A stretch of 64,000 nucleotides of DNA, from NCBI RefSeq assembly GCF_040120695.1, contig NZ_JBEEAC010000020.1, positions 1 to 64,000 on the forward strand, in the 5' to 3' direction. This document shows, one piece after another, positions 1 through 8,343 of this stretch. How positions within the stretch are numbered: the first letter of the stretch is position 1; each line of letters opens with the position of its first letter. The position numbers and the translations under genes are program-made. This DNA is from Plantactinospora sp040120695 (lineage in GTDB: Bacteria; Actinomycetota; Actinomycetes; Mycobacteriales; Micromonosporaceae). A model generated the notes under the pieces. That model saw only the letters and a list, made by a program, of their open reading frames with translations. It did not search any database and was not told the DNA's origin.

Positions 1-244
1 CCCCAGGAGACCACGCCCACCGCCGCGACAGACGGCCCACCACCATGCCCAGAGCCCACCCACATCGATCAACAGTGATCAAGGCTGCCGGGCCGACGTG
101 GCCAGCGCCAGGCGCGAATCATCGAGGTTAGCGGCGGGTGAGTCGGTCGTCGACGACAAGTGACGAGCCTCATCAAGCTTCCCGCGCGGGCCGTCGCGGC
201 CGCAAGGTTGACCTGAAGTGCGGTTGAGGAGGTGTACTGGGCGG

Positions 245-1045
245 ATGATCTTTGACGGACTGCGGGTCGTCGTCACCGGTGCCGGCCGGGACACCGGCCG
301 TACCCTGGCACTGGCGTTCGCTGAGCGCGGCGCGCACGTGGTCGTCTCGGCCCGGGATCCGGCGGCGGCCGGCCGCACCGCGGACCTGATAGCCGGGGGC
401 GGGGTCGGCACCGCCGAGGCGTTCGGCTGCGACCTGGCCGACCCGGATTCGGTGCGCGGGTTCGCGGCGGCCGTGGCCGAGCGGACCGACCGGATCGACG
501 TCCTGGTCAACAATGGTGCCGGCTACCTGCACGGCATCGGACTGGACCACGCCTCCGACGAGGACATCGTGCACACGATCGCCGGTGCCGCCACCGGCAC
601 CGTGCTGCTCACCCGGCACCTGCTGCCGCTGCTGCGCGCCTCGGGCCGGCCTGAGATCGTCAACCTGGTCTCCGCCTGCGGCGAGGTCGGCCACCACCGC
701 TCCCAGGCACACCCGGCCTTCTACGCGGCCAAGCACGCCCAGGCCGGGTTCGCCGGCATCATGTCGCACCGGCTGCGCGCCGAGGGGATCCGGGTGATCT
801 CACTGTATCCACCGGACTTCGTGCAGGAGGACGGGGCGCGCGTGCAGGAGGACGGGGCGCGCGTGCAGGAGGACGGGGCGCGCGTGCAGGAGGACGGGGC
901 GCGCGGGCAGGAGGACGGGGCGCGCGGGCAGGAGAGCGGGTCGGGTGGGCCGCTCACCGCGCGGTCGGTCGTGGAGTGCGTGCTGTTCGCGGTCGGGCAG
1001 CCCCGGGACTGCTTCATCCGGGAGTTCCACTTCGAGCAGGTTTGA
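245..1045 (+). CDS. SDR-family NAD(P)-dependent oxidoreductase with internal heptapeptide repeat
   Basis: Predicted cytoplasmic short-chain dehydrogenase/reductase of 266 residues; substrate unknown. The Rossmann nucleotide-binding motif is TGAGRDTG (residues 11-18), an NNGAG motif follows at 89-93, a serine lies in NLVSACG (140-146) and the catalytic pair is Tyr160/Lys163 in YAAK. ATG at 245 is chosen because AGGAGG lies at 227-232; an in-frame GTG at 218 would add nine residues that precede the fold. Residues 193-228 are five copies of VQEDGAR or GQEDGAR inserted where the substrate-binding loop of SDRs normally lies, just before the C-terminal helix and strand. The insert is strongly charged and probably forms an exposed loop. 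Fold assignment is secure; activity with the insert is untested. Confidence 0.85.
   Translation: MIFDGLRVVVTGAGRDTGRTLALAFAERGAHVVVSARDPAAAGRTADLIAGGGVGTAEAFGCDLADPDSVRGFAAAVAERTDRIDVLVNNGAGYLHGIGLDHASDEDIVHTIAGAATGTVLLTRHLLPLLRASGRPEIVNLVSACGEVGHHRSQAHPAFYAAKHAQAGFAGIMSHRLRAEGIRVISLYPPDFVQEDGARVQEDGARVQEDGARVQEDGARGQEDGARGQESGSGGPLTARSVVECVLFAVGQPRDCFIREFHFEQV
821..946 (+). repeat. 21-base tandem repeat inside the SDR gene
   Basis: Four perfect 21-base units starting at 821, 842, 863 and 884, a fifth at 905 differing by one base (first codon GTG to GGG), and a degenerate sixth from 926. Each unit encodes VQEDGAR (or GQEDGAR), keeps the frame and contains AGGAGG. Confidence 0.95.
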
Positions 1046-1085
1046 GCGGGTACGGCCGCCCGGAGAGGGCCCGCTCGGGGTCGGC

Positions 1086-1745
1086 TCAGGGGGCGCTCGG
1101 ACCGGCGGGCGGGTCCGGGGCGTAGAACCGCGTGGTGTTGGCGACCATTGCCGCCACGGCGTCCGGGTGCTCTCCGCCGGCCACCGTCGCCGCGCCCCAC
1201 GCGTTGCTGCTCAGCGTCATGAACTCCCGGCCCTCCCGGGACTCGCTCCAGGCGTTCGGGTCGGTGATGGTCCCGCCGCCGAGGTAGAGGCCGAGACCGA
1301 GCAGGGAGAGGTCCCAGCCGACGCCGACGGCGCCGGGGCCGTACTCGGTCCACCGTTCCGGGTCGATCACCGCGACGTGTTCGAGTTCGAGGACGACCCG
1401 CTCGGCACCGTCACCGGGGGAGAGCCGCACCTCGACCTCGCTGAATCCGTCCTCGACCGGCTCGCCGAAGATCCAGGTCAGCCTGAACAGGCGGGGCGGC
1501 TCGCAGCGGATGATCTCGCCGCCCGCGTTCCCCTCGACCTGGTACCGGCCGCCGAGCTTGAACTCCCCGCTGACCGGCGCGAACCACCGGGGCAGCCGTT
1601 CGGGGTTGGTGACCGCGTCCCAGAGGTCGTCCACCGACGTGTCGTAGGTCCTGCGCAGCAGGACGGTCCGGCCCTCGCCGACCGGCGTCGCGGCGTGACC
1701 GACCGTTCGATGGATCGCGTTGATCTCGTCGACGATGTCCACCAT
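1086..1745 (-). CDS. SRPBCC / AHSA1-type START-fold protein
   Basis: A 219-residue protein of the SRPBCC (Aha1/START-like) superfamily, which forms a helix-grip hydrophobic cavity; ligand unknown. The diagnostic stretch is RRTYDTSVDDLWDAVTNPER followed by LPRWFAP, then the strand pattern with GGRYQVEGNAGG and FRLTWIF. ATG at 1745 directly follows GGGAG; a GTG one codon later has better spacing, and a start further upstream at 1811 would add unrelated residues. In many actinobacteria such proteins are paired with an ArsR repressor; none is adjacent here. It converges with the SDR gene and is separated by about 90 bases from the GH3 gene behind it. Confidence 0.75.
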   Translation of the reverse strand: MVDIVDEINAIHRTVGHAATPVGEGRTVLLRRTYDTSVDDLWDAVTNPERLPRWFAPVSGEFKLGGRYQVEGNAGGEIIRCEPPRLFRLTWIFGEPVEDGFSEVEVRLSPGDGAERVVLELEHVAVIDPERWTEYGPGAVGVGWDLSLLGLGLYLGGGTITDPNAWSESREGREFMTLSSNAWGAATVAGGEHPDAVAAMVANTTRFYAPDPPAGPSAP

Positions 1746-1832
1746 CACTCCCTCAAGGCTGCCGCTGCGGAACGAACGGCAGCTTATCAGGCTTGACTTA
1801 TATAAGTGCAACCGTGTGCGATATCGGTCCGG

Positions 1833-4553
1833 CTATCGCACCCCGATCACGAACTCGGTCGACCGGCTGGTGCCGCGATAGCTGACGGTGGCGGTGATGG
1901 TGGCGACCCCGGTCGCCTCGGCCCGGATGCCACCCGGCCCGTCCACCGAGACCACCTGCGGACGGTTGCTCTGGTACCGCACGGTCGCGCCGGCCGGCAG
2001 CGGCGTGCTGGCCCCCTCGGCGCGGTAGCCGTACCGGGTGTCGTCGGTCATCGCCACGGTCAGCTTCGGGGACAGTTCGGTTCCGGCGGGGACCAACGTC
2101 GGCGCGGTCGCGGTGACGACCGACAACGCCGGGCGCAGCGCACCCCGGACGGTCACCACCGCCCGCAGCCGGGGGTCGGCGTCCGCACTGGACCGGCCGG
2201 CCTGGAAGGCGTACGCGCCCGGGTCGACCACGTACCGGCCGGCGCGCTCGTCGAAGAAGGCGAGGTCGGCGACGGGTACCCGGAACTCCACCCGCCTGGT
2301 CTGCTTGGGACGCAGCGAGATCTTCTCGAAACCGGCCAGCCGCTTCGCCGGGCGTTCCCGGCTCGCCGGCGCGCCCGGGGTGGAGACGTAGAGCTGCACC
2401 ACCTCGGCACCGGCCAGCCGGCCGGCGTTGGTGACGTCCACCCCGACCCGGACCGTGCCGTTCGGGTCCACCGTCCGGCGGTCCACCCGCAGCTTCGAGT
2501 AGCCGAACCCGCTGTACCCGAGACCGTGGCCGAACGGGTACGATACCTCCCCGTCGAAGTACATGTACGTCCGCCCGGGCCGCCCGTCGCCGCCCCGGAT
2601 CGCGTAGTCGTCGATCGGCGGCAGCTGACCGGCGTCCCGGTACCAGGTGAACGGCAGGCGCCCGCTCGGGTTCCGCGCCCCGAGCAGTACGTCGGCCAGT
2701 GCCTCGCCCTTGCGCTGCCCGTTGTACGAACTCCACAGGATCGCCGGCACCGCCCGCTCGAACCCGGCCACGTCTACCTGCCCGGCCGTCTCCAGGTAGA
2801 CGACGGTGTTCGGGTTCCGGGCCGCCACCTGGCTGATCAGGGACGCCTGCGCGCCCGGCAGCGCCAGCGTGGACCGGTCGACGTCCTCCCGGGAGTGCCG
2901 CTCGTCGGTGCCGGCGTACACGATCACCAGGTCGTAGTCGGCGGCGGCCGCCACCGAGGCCGGGTCCACCTCGGCCAGGCTGCCCGCGGTGACCCCGGGC
3001 AGGTGGTCGACGACCGCACCCGGGTTGATCCGCTGGATCGCCGCCCTGAGCCCCTGGTAGCCGTTGACCTCGTTGGCCTGCCCGGCCCCGGCCTGAATGC
3101 CGGAGTAGCCGCCGAGGTACATGCTCGGCGGGTTGGCGTAGTGCCCGAGCACCGCCACCCGGTAGGGCCCGGACGCCGGCACCCGCAGCGGCAGCAGCGC
3201 CGTCCGCCCCGGGCCGCCGGTCCGGGCCTTCGGCGCCTGGTTCTTCAGCAGCACGATGCTCTCCGCGCCGACCTCGCGGGCCATCGCGAGTCGGGCGGCG
3301 GTCTGGGTGACCGCGCCGTTGGCGTCGGAGTTCGTCCAGGTGCCGGGCGCGACCCGGGACCGGGCTGCGGTCACCCACGGTACGTCCTCCGGCCGGTCGA
3401 ACTCGCCGAGCCGGATCCGGGTGGTCAGCAGCCGGACCAGCGAGGCGTCGACGTGCTCCTCGGTGTACCGGCCGTACGGGGTGTCGATGCCCCGGGCGAC
3501 CGCCTTCGGGATGGTGTTGGCGTAGCTCCACTCGTCGTGGTGGCCCTGCTGGCAGTTCAGGTCCTCGCCTGCCGCGTTGGCCCAAGCGTGCCGCTCGACG
3601 TGGTCGAGCGGGGCCGGGTGGCCGGGCGGCTGCCAGCGGTGACCGTGTTGGATCTCGCGGATCGAGTCGCAGTCCGAGGTGAAGAAGCCGTCGAACCCGA
3701 AGGTCTGCCGGGCCAGCTCGTCCATCAGGTAGCCGCTGGCCGAGGTCGGTACCCCGTTGACCCGGTTGTACGAGGTCATGATGGACGCCGGTGAGCTGCG
3801 TTCGACCACCTGGCGGAACTGCGCGGTGTAGTACTCGCGCAGCGTCCGGTCGTCCATGTTCGCGGTGCCGCGCAGCCGGTCGAACTCGCTGTTGTTCGCG
3901 GCGTAGTGCTTGAGCGTGGTGCTGGTCTTCAGATATCCGCCGCCCTCCGGCAGCAGCCGGCCGTTCCGGTCCTTGCCCTCCATCCCGTTCACGAACTGCG
4001 CGGCGAGGGCGGCGGTGAGCAGCGGGTCCTCGCTGAACGCCTCGTCGTTGCGGCCCCAGCGCGGGTCGCGGGCCAGGTTGATGGTGGGGGAGTAGAAGTT
4101 CAGGTCCAGCCGGTTGTCCCGGACCACCTCGCGGGCCTCGTCCGAGATCAGGGTGGCCTCCCGGTGGACCAGGTCGGGGTTCCAGGTGGCGCCGAGCGAC
4201 AGGTCGACCGGATAGGAGGTGGTGTTGACCAGGATCGGCGGGTTCGCGTTGTGCAGGGTGCCCTCCCGGGCGACGCCGTGCGCGGCCTCGTTCCACCAGC
4301 CGTAGGCGGCGATGCCGAGCCGGGGCAGCGCCGCCGACTGGCTGCTGATCATCTGGGCGGCCTTCTCCGGCAGCGTCATCCGGGAGACCAGGTCGACGGC
4401 CCGTTCCTCCGGCGAGTACGACCGGTCGAGGTAGATGGGCCGACTGTCGCCGCTGGTCCCGCTGGGGACCGCCGGCTCCGGCGCCTTCGTGCATCCGCTG
4501 CCGCTGAGCAGTACGACGGTGACCACCGTCGCCGTGAAGGCACGCGTCCGCAT
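1833..4553 (-). CDS. Secreted GH3 beta-glucosidase/beta-xylosidase lipoprotein
   Basis: Glycoside hydrolase family 3 enzyme of 906 residues that hydrolyses terminal beta-glycosides outside the membrane. The N-terminus is a lipoprotein signal (VVLLSGSGC, lipid-modified Cys21). The GH3 N-terminal barrel contains RDPRWGRNDEAFSED and the nucleophile Asp294 in TSDCDSI; the C-terminal alpha/beta domain, a fibronectin-III-like domain (AGAEVVQLYV) and a final Ig-like/Big2-type domain (about residues 810-906, VATITATVSYRG) follow. SDC around the nucleophile is more like xylosidases than typical glucosidases (SDW), so beta-xylosidase or arabinosidase activity is possible. ATG at 4553 is preceded by GGAGGGG. 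It stands alone, unlike the cytoplasmic GH3 at 21296-24208. Confidence 0.9.
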   Translation of the reverse strand: MRTRAFTATVVTVVLLSGSGCTKAPEPAVPSGTSGDSRPIYLDRSYSPEERAVDLVSRMTLPEKAAQMISSQSAALPRLGIAAYGWWNEAAHGVAREGTLHNANPPILVNTTSYPVDLSLGATWNPDLVHREATLISDEAREVVRDNRLDLNFYSPTINLARDPRWGRNDEAFSEDPLLTAALAAQFVNGMEGKDRNGRLLPEGGGYLKTSTTLKHYAANNSEFDRLRGTANMDDRTLREYYTAQFRQVVERSSPASIMTSYNRVNGVPTSASGYLMDELARQTFGFDGFFTSDCDSIREIQHGHRWQPPGHPAPLDHVERHAWANAAGEDLNCQQGHHDEWSYANTIPKAVARGIDTPYGRYTEEHVDASLVRLLTTRIRLGEFDRPEDVPWVTAARSRVAPGTWTNSDANGAVTQTAARLAMAREVGAESIVLLKNQAPKARTGGPGRTALLPLRVPASGPYRVAVLGHYANPPSMYLGGYSGIQAGAGQANEVNGYQGLRAAIQRINPGAVVDHLPGVTAGSLAEVDPASVAAAADYDLVIVYAGTDERHSREDVDRSTLALPGAQASLISQVAARNPNTVVYLETAGQVDVAGFERAVPAILWSSYNGQRKGEALADVLLGARNPSGRLPFTWYRDAGQLPPIDDYAIRGGDGRPGRTYMYFDGEVSYPFGHGLGYSGFGYSKLRVDRRTVDPNGTVRVGVDVTNAGRLAGAEVVQLYVSTPGAPASRERPAKRLAGFEKISLRPKQTRRVEFRVPVADLAFFDERAGRYVVDPGAYAFQAGRSSADADPRLRAVVTVRGALRPALSVVTATAPTLVPAGTELSPKLTVAMTDDTRYGYRAEGASTPLPAGATVRYQSNRPQVVSVDGPGGIRAEATGVATITATVSYRGTSRSTEFVIGVR

Positions 4554-4625
4554 CCCGCCATCCCCTCCGCCGATCCGCTGGAACTACCGGCACCCCGTAC
4601 GCTGCCAGCCGATGCCGGGCCTGCG

Positions 4626-5477
4626 CTACCGCCAGTCCAGAACCTCCACGGCGTCACCGACGCTGACCGTGCGAGCTTCGTCGGAAGGTCCGCCCGGTTC
4701 GGTCCGTACGGTCAACTGGAGACCGAAGAGGAGCTTCCGGCCGATGTTGCGCCGTGTGGCGAGCATCCGTAGCGGCTCCCGTCCCCGTTCTCCGGTCTCC
4801 TGGTCGATCGTCGAGATCAGACAGCGGCCACACTCGGCGGCGCCCTGGAACACCGCCCCGCCGATCCTGATCCACCGGCCGACCCACTCGCCCTCGGCCC
4901 ACGGCGCGGCCCCGCTGACCACGACGTTGGGACGGAACTGGATCATCGGCAGCGGCCCTTCGGTGCTGCCCGACTCCAGCAGCCAGTCGTTGAACGAGTC
5001 CAGCGACGCGGTGTTGGCCAGCAGCAGCGGGGTGCCGTCGGCGAAGCTCAGCTCGGCGCCGACCTCGGCCGGAACCGCCCAGGGAACGAGGTTTCGGGTG
5101 GGGTCACCGAGCCAGACCAGCCGGGCGTCGCGCCCCAACAGACGGTGGAGCCAGTCGTCCGCCTCGGGGCCGGCGGCGCGGACCGGTGCGGGCGGCCGTC
5201 CCCGGTACACCCGGACCTGGATCGTCTCGCCGCCGGTCGGCTCGGCCACGTCGAGCGGGGTCAGCCCCGGTGCGTCCAGGGTCAGCCCGCCCGGCCGGGA
5301 AACCGCCCGCATCGTCACCAGCTCCCGGTGCTGGCGCTGGGTCAGACCGAGCCCGTGTTCGTCCACGATCAGCCAGCGTCGGTCGCCGTCCAGGCCCCAC
5401 GGCTCGACCCGCGCCGTGTCGCGGTCCATCCGGCGGCACCCCTTCACCGGATACGTATGTATCGATGCGACTCGCAT
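4626..5477 (-). CDS. MOSC domain protein (mARC/YcbX-like)
   Basis: A 283-residue protein with an N-terminal MOSC beta-barrel (residues 1-120, starting VASIHTYPVKGCR) and a C-terminal MOSC domain. The conserved cysteine that in this family binds molybdenum cofactor or carries sulfur is in CGRC (216-219), followed by STIDQETGERG, the usual pattern of mARC/YcbX-type proteins that reduce N-hydroxylated compounds using molybdopterin. No ferredoxin domain is fused, so an external electron donor would be needed. ATG at 5477; no clear ribosome binding site. It is transcribed with the downstream GH3 gene but 70 bases apart and functionally unrelated. Confidence 0.85.
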   Translation of the reverse strand: MRVASIHTYPVKGCRRMDRDTARVEPWGLDGDRRWLIVDEHGLGLTQRQHRELVTMRAVSRPGGLTLDAPGLTPLDVAEPTGGETIQVRVYRGRPPAPVRAAGPEADDWLHRLLGRDARLVWLGDPTRNLVPWAVPAEVGAELSFADGTPLLLANTASLDSFNDWLLESGSTEGPLPMIQFRPNVVVSGAAPWAEGEWVGRWIRIGGAVFQGAAECGRCLISTIDQETGERGREPLRMLATRRNIGRKLLFGLQLTVRTEPGGPSDEARTVSVGDAVEVLDWR

Positions 5478-5532
5478 GCGGTCAGGATGGCACGACGCGG
5501 CGGGATGCCGGTACCCGTTCCGGCGGGCCGCG

Positions 5533-5931
5533 TTACCCGACGAGGAGAAGCACGCTGATCGTCAGCATCGCCACCGCGGTGGCGCCGTGGATGCCGTAGA
5601 CGGCCGCCCTGGGTCCGTTGCTGCGCCGCACGATCAACGCGTCGCCCACGGGTATGCCGGTGGCGGCCAGCATGAACCAGCCCAGCAGCTGGGGTGACGC
5701 GCCGACCACCAGGATGAGGATGAAGAGCCCGCAGGCTGTGTCGCGTACGGCCTTGACGGTCAGCCACGCCCGGAAGCTGGGGCTCTCGGTCGGCGTGCCG
5801 GGGATGCCGAAACCGACCGCGGCCTGTGGAGCCCAGAAGGCCCGTGCGCCCATCAGGATGACGCCCACGCCGAGCAGGCCGGCGAACACGGTGGCGACGG
5901 TGGTGAGCACGGTTGCTTCCTCGGTGAGCAT
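5533..5931 (-). CDS. DUF4267-family small membrane protein
   Basis: A 132-residue protein with four predicted membrane helices (VLTTVATVFAGLLGVGVILM, DTACGLFILILVVG, LLGWFMLAATGIPV, AVAMLTISVLLLVG), resembling DUF4267 proteins, whose function is unknown. ATG at 5931 is chosen because AGAGGAAG lies six bases upstream; an in-frame ATG at 5988 lacks a binding site and would place the 5969-5981 palindrome inside the gene. Divergent from a TetR repressor with palindromic sites on both sides, so it is probably that repressor's target, a common arrangement for such small membrane proteins. Confidence 0.7.
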   Translation of the reverse strand: MLTEEATVLTTVATVFAGLLGVGVILMGARAFWAPQAAVGFGIPGTPTESPSFRAWLTVKAVRDTACGLFILILVVGASPQLLGWFMLAATGIPVGDALIVRRSNGPRAAVYGIHGATAVAMLTISVLLLVG

Positions 5932-5968
5932 GGGTGCTTCCTCTCGGTGGGCGGCGGCGGCCGTGCTG

Positions 5969-5981
5969 CTAGCAGTGCTAG
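5969..5981. promoter_or_regulatory. TetR operator candidate 1 (CTAGCAGTGCTAG)
   Basis: Perfect palindrome CTAGC-AGT-GCTAG in the 5' leader of the small membrane protein gene. A second site with the same arms lies 51 bases away (6020-6032). Confidence 0.7.
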
Positions 5982-6019
5982 ATGTCATGCCGACGATAGA
6001 TGTACCTCCGGCAGAATGT

Positions 6020-6032
6020 CTAGCGTTGCTAG
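6020..6032. promoter_or_regulatory. TetR operator candidate 2 (CTAGCGTTGCTAG)
   Basis: Perfect palindrome CTAGC-GTT-GCTAG ending nine bases before the ATG of the divergent TetR gene, with arms identical to those at 5969-5981. It probably mediates autorepression. Confidence 0.7.
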
Positions 6033-6041
6033 GATCACATC

Positions 6042-6620
6042 ATGTCCGTCATCAGAGAGCGCCGTGAACGTGAACGCGCCCAGCGCCATCGGTTGATCAT
6101 TACGGCGGCCCGTGAACTCGCCGAAGCCGAAGGCTGGGAGGCGGTGACGACGCGAAGGCTCGCCGAGCGCGTCGAGTACAGCCAGCCCGTGCTCTACAGC
6201 CACTTCGACGGCAAGGACGCCATCGTCCGCGCCGTCGCGATCGACGGCTTCGGCGAACTCGGCGCCCACCTGCGCCGGGCGCGACTGGCCAATCCCGAGC
6301 CGCCGCAGGCACTGCGCGCCGTCTGTCGCGCCTACCTGGAGTTCGCTACCGAGCGGCCGGCCCTCTACCAGGCCATGTTCGTCATGCCGACCGACGTGAA
6401 GTTCGCGCACGAGGAGACGCCAGCGCCGCTGCGCGCCGGCTTCGACGAATTCGTCAGCTGTCTCCGCCCGGACAACGCCCGGCGCGAACTGCTCGCCGAG
6501 CTGATCTGGAGCGCGTTGCACGGCATAGCCACCCTGTCGGGCAGCGGCCGCGTCCCCCGGGAGACTCAGGATGAGCGGCTCGAGCTTCTCGTCGCCCAGC
6601 TCGGCGACACCCCAAGCTGA
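6042..6620 (+). CDS. TetR/AcrR family repressor
   Basis: A 192-residue TetR-type regulator. The N-terminal helix-turn-helix is clear (ITAARELAEAEGWEAVTTRR, then VEYSQPVLYSHFDGKDAIV) and the all-helical C-terminal ligand domain (about residues 75-190) resembles the TetR_C_13/WHG group. Ligand unknown. The divergent small membrane protein and the two CTAGC-N3-GCTAG palindromes in the shared intergenic region point to local and self-repression. ATG at 6042; the second palindrome lies immediately upstream, leaving almost no leader. Confidence 0.85.
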   Translation: MSVIRERRERERAQRHRLIITAARELAEAEGWEAVTTRRLAERVEYSQPVLYSHFDGKDAIVRAVAIDGFGELGAHLRRARLANPEPPQALRAVCRAYLEFATERPALYQAMFVMPTDVKFAHEETPAPLRAGFDEFVSCLRPDNARRELLAELIWSALHGIATLSGSGRVPRETQDERLELLVAQLGDTPS

Positions 6621-6632
6621 CCGCGCTGGCGA

Positions 6633-6681
6633 TTGACTGAATGTTCGGTCAGCGCTACAGTACTGACTGAACATTCAGTTA
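6633..6681 (+). promoter_or_regulatory. Sigma70-type promoter with two TetR operators
   Basis: A -35 box TTGACT (6633-6638) and -10 box TACAGT (6656-6661) are separated by exactly 17 bases. Two near-perfect palindromes of the form TGACTGAA-N2-TTCrGTyA cover the -35 (6634-6651) and lie just after the -10 (6664-6681). Binding at both would block polymerase for the TetR/ABC exporter operon. Confidence 0.85.
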
Positions 6682-6698
6682 GTGAGCGGAGGTCGTCT

Positions 6699-7421
6699 GT
6701 GGGGAGCGAGTCGGCAGATTCCCGTGGTGGGGCGGAGCGCATCCTGGACGCCGCGGTCAATCTCTTCGGCCGCGACGGGGTGAAGGGCACCAGCCTGAAG
6801 GCCATCGCCGCCGAGGCGGGCGTCTCCCAGGCGCTGGTGGTGCACCACTTCGGCTCCAAGGACGGCCTGCGGCGGGCGTGCGACCACCACGTGGCCAGCG
6901 TGACCCGGGCCAACAAGGAGGCGACCGTGGCGGAGGGTCCGCAGCTGGACCCGTTCCTCTCGCTCCGTCGGCTGGAGAAGAGCCGTCCGATACTGCGCTA
7001 CCTGGCCCGCGCCCTGACCGAGGGCGGCGACCAGGCGCGCGAACTGATCGACGAGTTCGTCGCGGACGCCGAGGAGTACATGAGGAAGGCCGAGGAAGCC
7101 GGGTACGTCAAGCCGAGCCGGACCCCGCGGGAGCGGACCGTTGTCCTGGTGCTCTGGTCGATGGGCGCGCTGGCGATGCACGAGCACGTGTACCGGCTGC
7201 TGGGGGTGGACTTCCTCGCCGAGGACGCACCGCCGCAGAGCCTGGCCCCCTACGCGCGACCGATGGTCGAACTCTTCACCCAGGGACTGATGGTGGAAGG
7301 GGCGTTCGACCGGATGGCCGACATGTTCGACCTGCCCGAGTCGATCCCCGCCGACATCGCCCGCGGCGATCATCCGACACCACCCACAGGTGAGCGAAGG
7401 AGTGACGATTCAGATGCGTGA
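6699..7421 (+). CDS. TetR family repressor of the downstream ABC exporter
   Basis: A 240-residue TetR protein. The HTH region is RILDAAVNLFGRDGVKGTSL with AIAAEAGVSQALVVHHFGSK; the C-terminal part (about residues 85-225) is a helical ligand domain. GTG at 6699 is chosen because GCGGAGG ends six bases upstream; earlier in-frame codons would translate through the promoter and operators at 6633-6681. The stop overlaps the ATPase start (7414), so the repressor is co-transcribed with and translationally coupled to the exporter genes, an arrangement typical of antibiotic-inducible self-regulated efflux operons. The inducer is unknown. Confidence 0.9.
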   Translation: MGSESADSRGGAERILDAAVNLFGRDGVKGTSLKAIAAEAGVSQALVVHHFGSKDGLRRACDHHVASVTRANKEATVAEGPQLDPFLSLRRLEKSRPILRYLARALTEGGDQARELIDEFVADAEEYMRKAEEAGYVKPSRTPRERTVVLVLWSMGALAMHEHVYRLLGVDFLAEDAPPQSLAPYARPMVELFTQGLMVEGAFDRMADMFDLPESIPADIARGDHPTPPTGERRSDDSDA

Positions 7422-8343
7422 TGCGCCAGTGATCTCCGCCCAGGGCCTGGTCAAGACCTTCGGCAGCACCCGCGCCCTGGACGGCCTCGATCTGCAGGTG
7501 ACCCAGGGCGAGGTACACGGCTTCCTCGGTCCCAACGGCGCCGGGAAGTCGACGACCATGCGCGTGCTGCTGGGCCTGCTGCGGGCGGACGGCGGCACCG
7601 TCCGGATGTTGGGCGGCGACCCGTGGCGCGACGCGGTGGAGCTGCACCGGCGGCTCGCGTACGTGCCCGGCGACGTCGAGCTGTGGCCGAACATGACCGG
7701 CGGTGAGGCCATCGACCTGTTCGCCCGGCTCCGCGGGACGCTGGACCGGAAGCGACGCGCCGAGCTCTGCGAGCGGTTCGATCTGGACCCGACCAAGAAG
7801 GCCCGCACCTACTCCAAGGGCAACCGGCAGAAGGTCGCGCTGATCTCGGCGTTGATCTCCGACGTCGACCTGCTCCTGCTCGACGAGCCAACGGCGGGCC
7901 TGGACCCGCTGATGGAGGTCGTCTTCCAGCAAGCGATCGCCGAGGCGAAGGCGGCGGGCCGGACGGTGCTGCTCTCCAGCCACATCCTGGCCCAGGTCGA
8001 GGTGTTGGCCGACCGCATCTCGATCATCCGAGCGGGCCGGATCGTGGAGACCGGCAGCCTGTCGGAGCTACGGCACATGACCCGGACCACGGTGGTCGCC
8101 GAGACCGACCGGCCAGCCGACGAGCTCGGCCGGGTCGACGGCGTACACCACCTGGTTGTCGAGGACGGCCAGGTCCGGTTCCTGGTCGACGGCGACCGCG
8201 TCGACCAGGTAGTGCGGGCCCTGGCTCCGCTGGGCGTTCGGTCCCTGGTCGCGCACCCGCCGACGCTGGAACAGCTGCTGATGCGGCACTACGGCGACGA
8301 CCTCCACCAGGCGGCCGCGAACGGTCGGGAGGTGCTGCGGTGA
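7414..8343 (+). CDS. ABC exporter ATPase subunit (drug/polyketide type)
   Basis: A 309-residue ATP-binding subunit of an ABC-2 type exporter. Walker A is GPNGAGKST (39-47), the signature region is YSKGNRQKV (a divergent LSGGQ), Walker B is LLLLDEPTAGLDP and the H-loop is in LLSSHIL. A C-terminal extension of about 85 residues after the nucleotide-binding domain is typical of DrrA-like ATPases. ATG at 7414 follows AAGGAG at 7397-7402; an in-frame GTG at 7390 is an alternative. It overlaps the TetR stop upstream and shares GTGA with the permease downstream. Confidence 0.9.
   Translation: MRDAPVISAQGLVKTFGSTRALDGLDLQVTQGEVHGFLGPNGAGKSTTMRVLLGLLRADGGTVRMLGGDPWRDAVELHRRLAYVPGDVELWPNMTGGEAIDLFARLRGTLDRKRRAELCERFDLDPTKKARTYSKGNRQKVALISALISDVDLLLLDEPTAGLDPLMEVVFQQAIAEAKAAGRTVLLSSHILAQVEVLADRISIIRAGRIVETGSLSELRHMTRTTVVAETDRPADELGRVDGVHHLVVEDGQVRFLVDGDRVDQVVRALAPLGVRSLVAHPPTLEQLLMRHYGDDLHQAAANGREVLR

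Noticed and set aside
1..217. Minus-strand open frames over the first 200 bases
   Set aside because: They run antisense through the SDR gene and have no domain features; this stretch holds no gene I can support.
821..946. CRISPR-like repeats
   Set aside because: Units are contiguous without spacers, in frame with a coding sequence, and no cas gene is near.
1798..4593. Open frame of 931 codons on the minus strand across the GH3 gene in another frame
   Set aside because: Arg/Gly/Pro-rich translation without domains; a shadow of GC-biased third codon positions in the real GH3 gene at 1833-4553.
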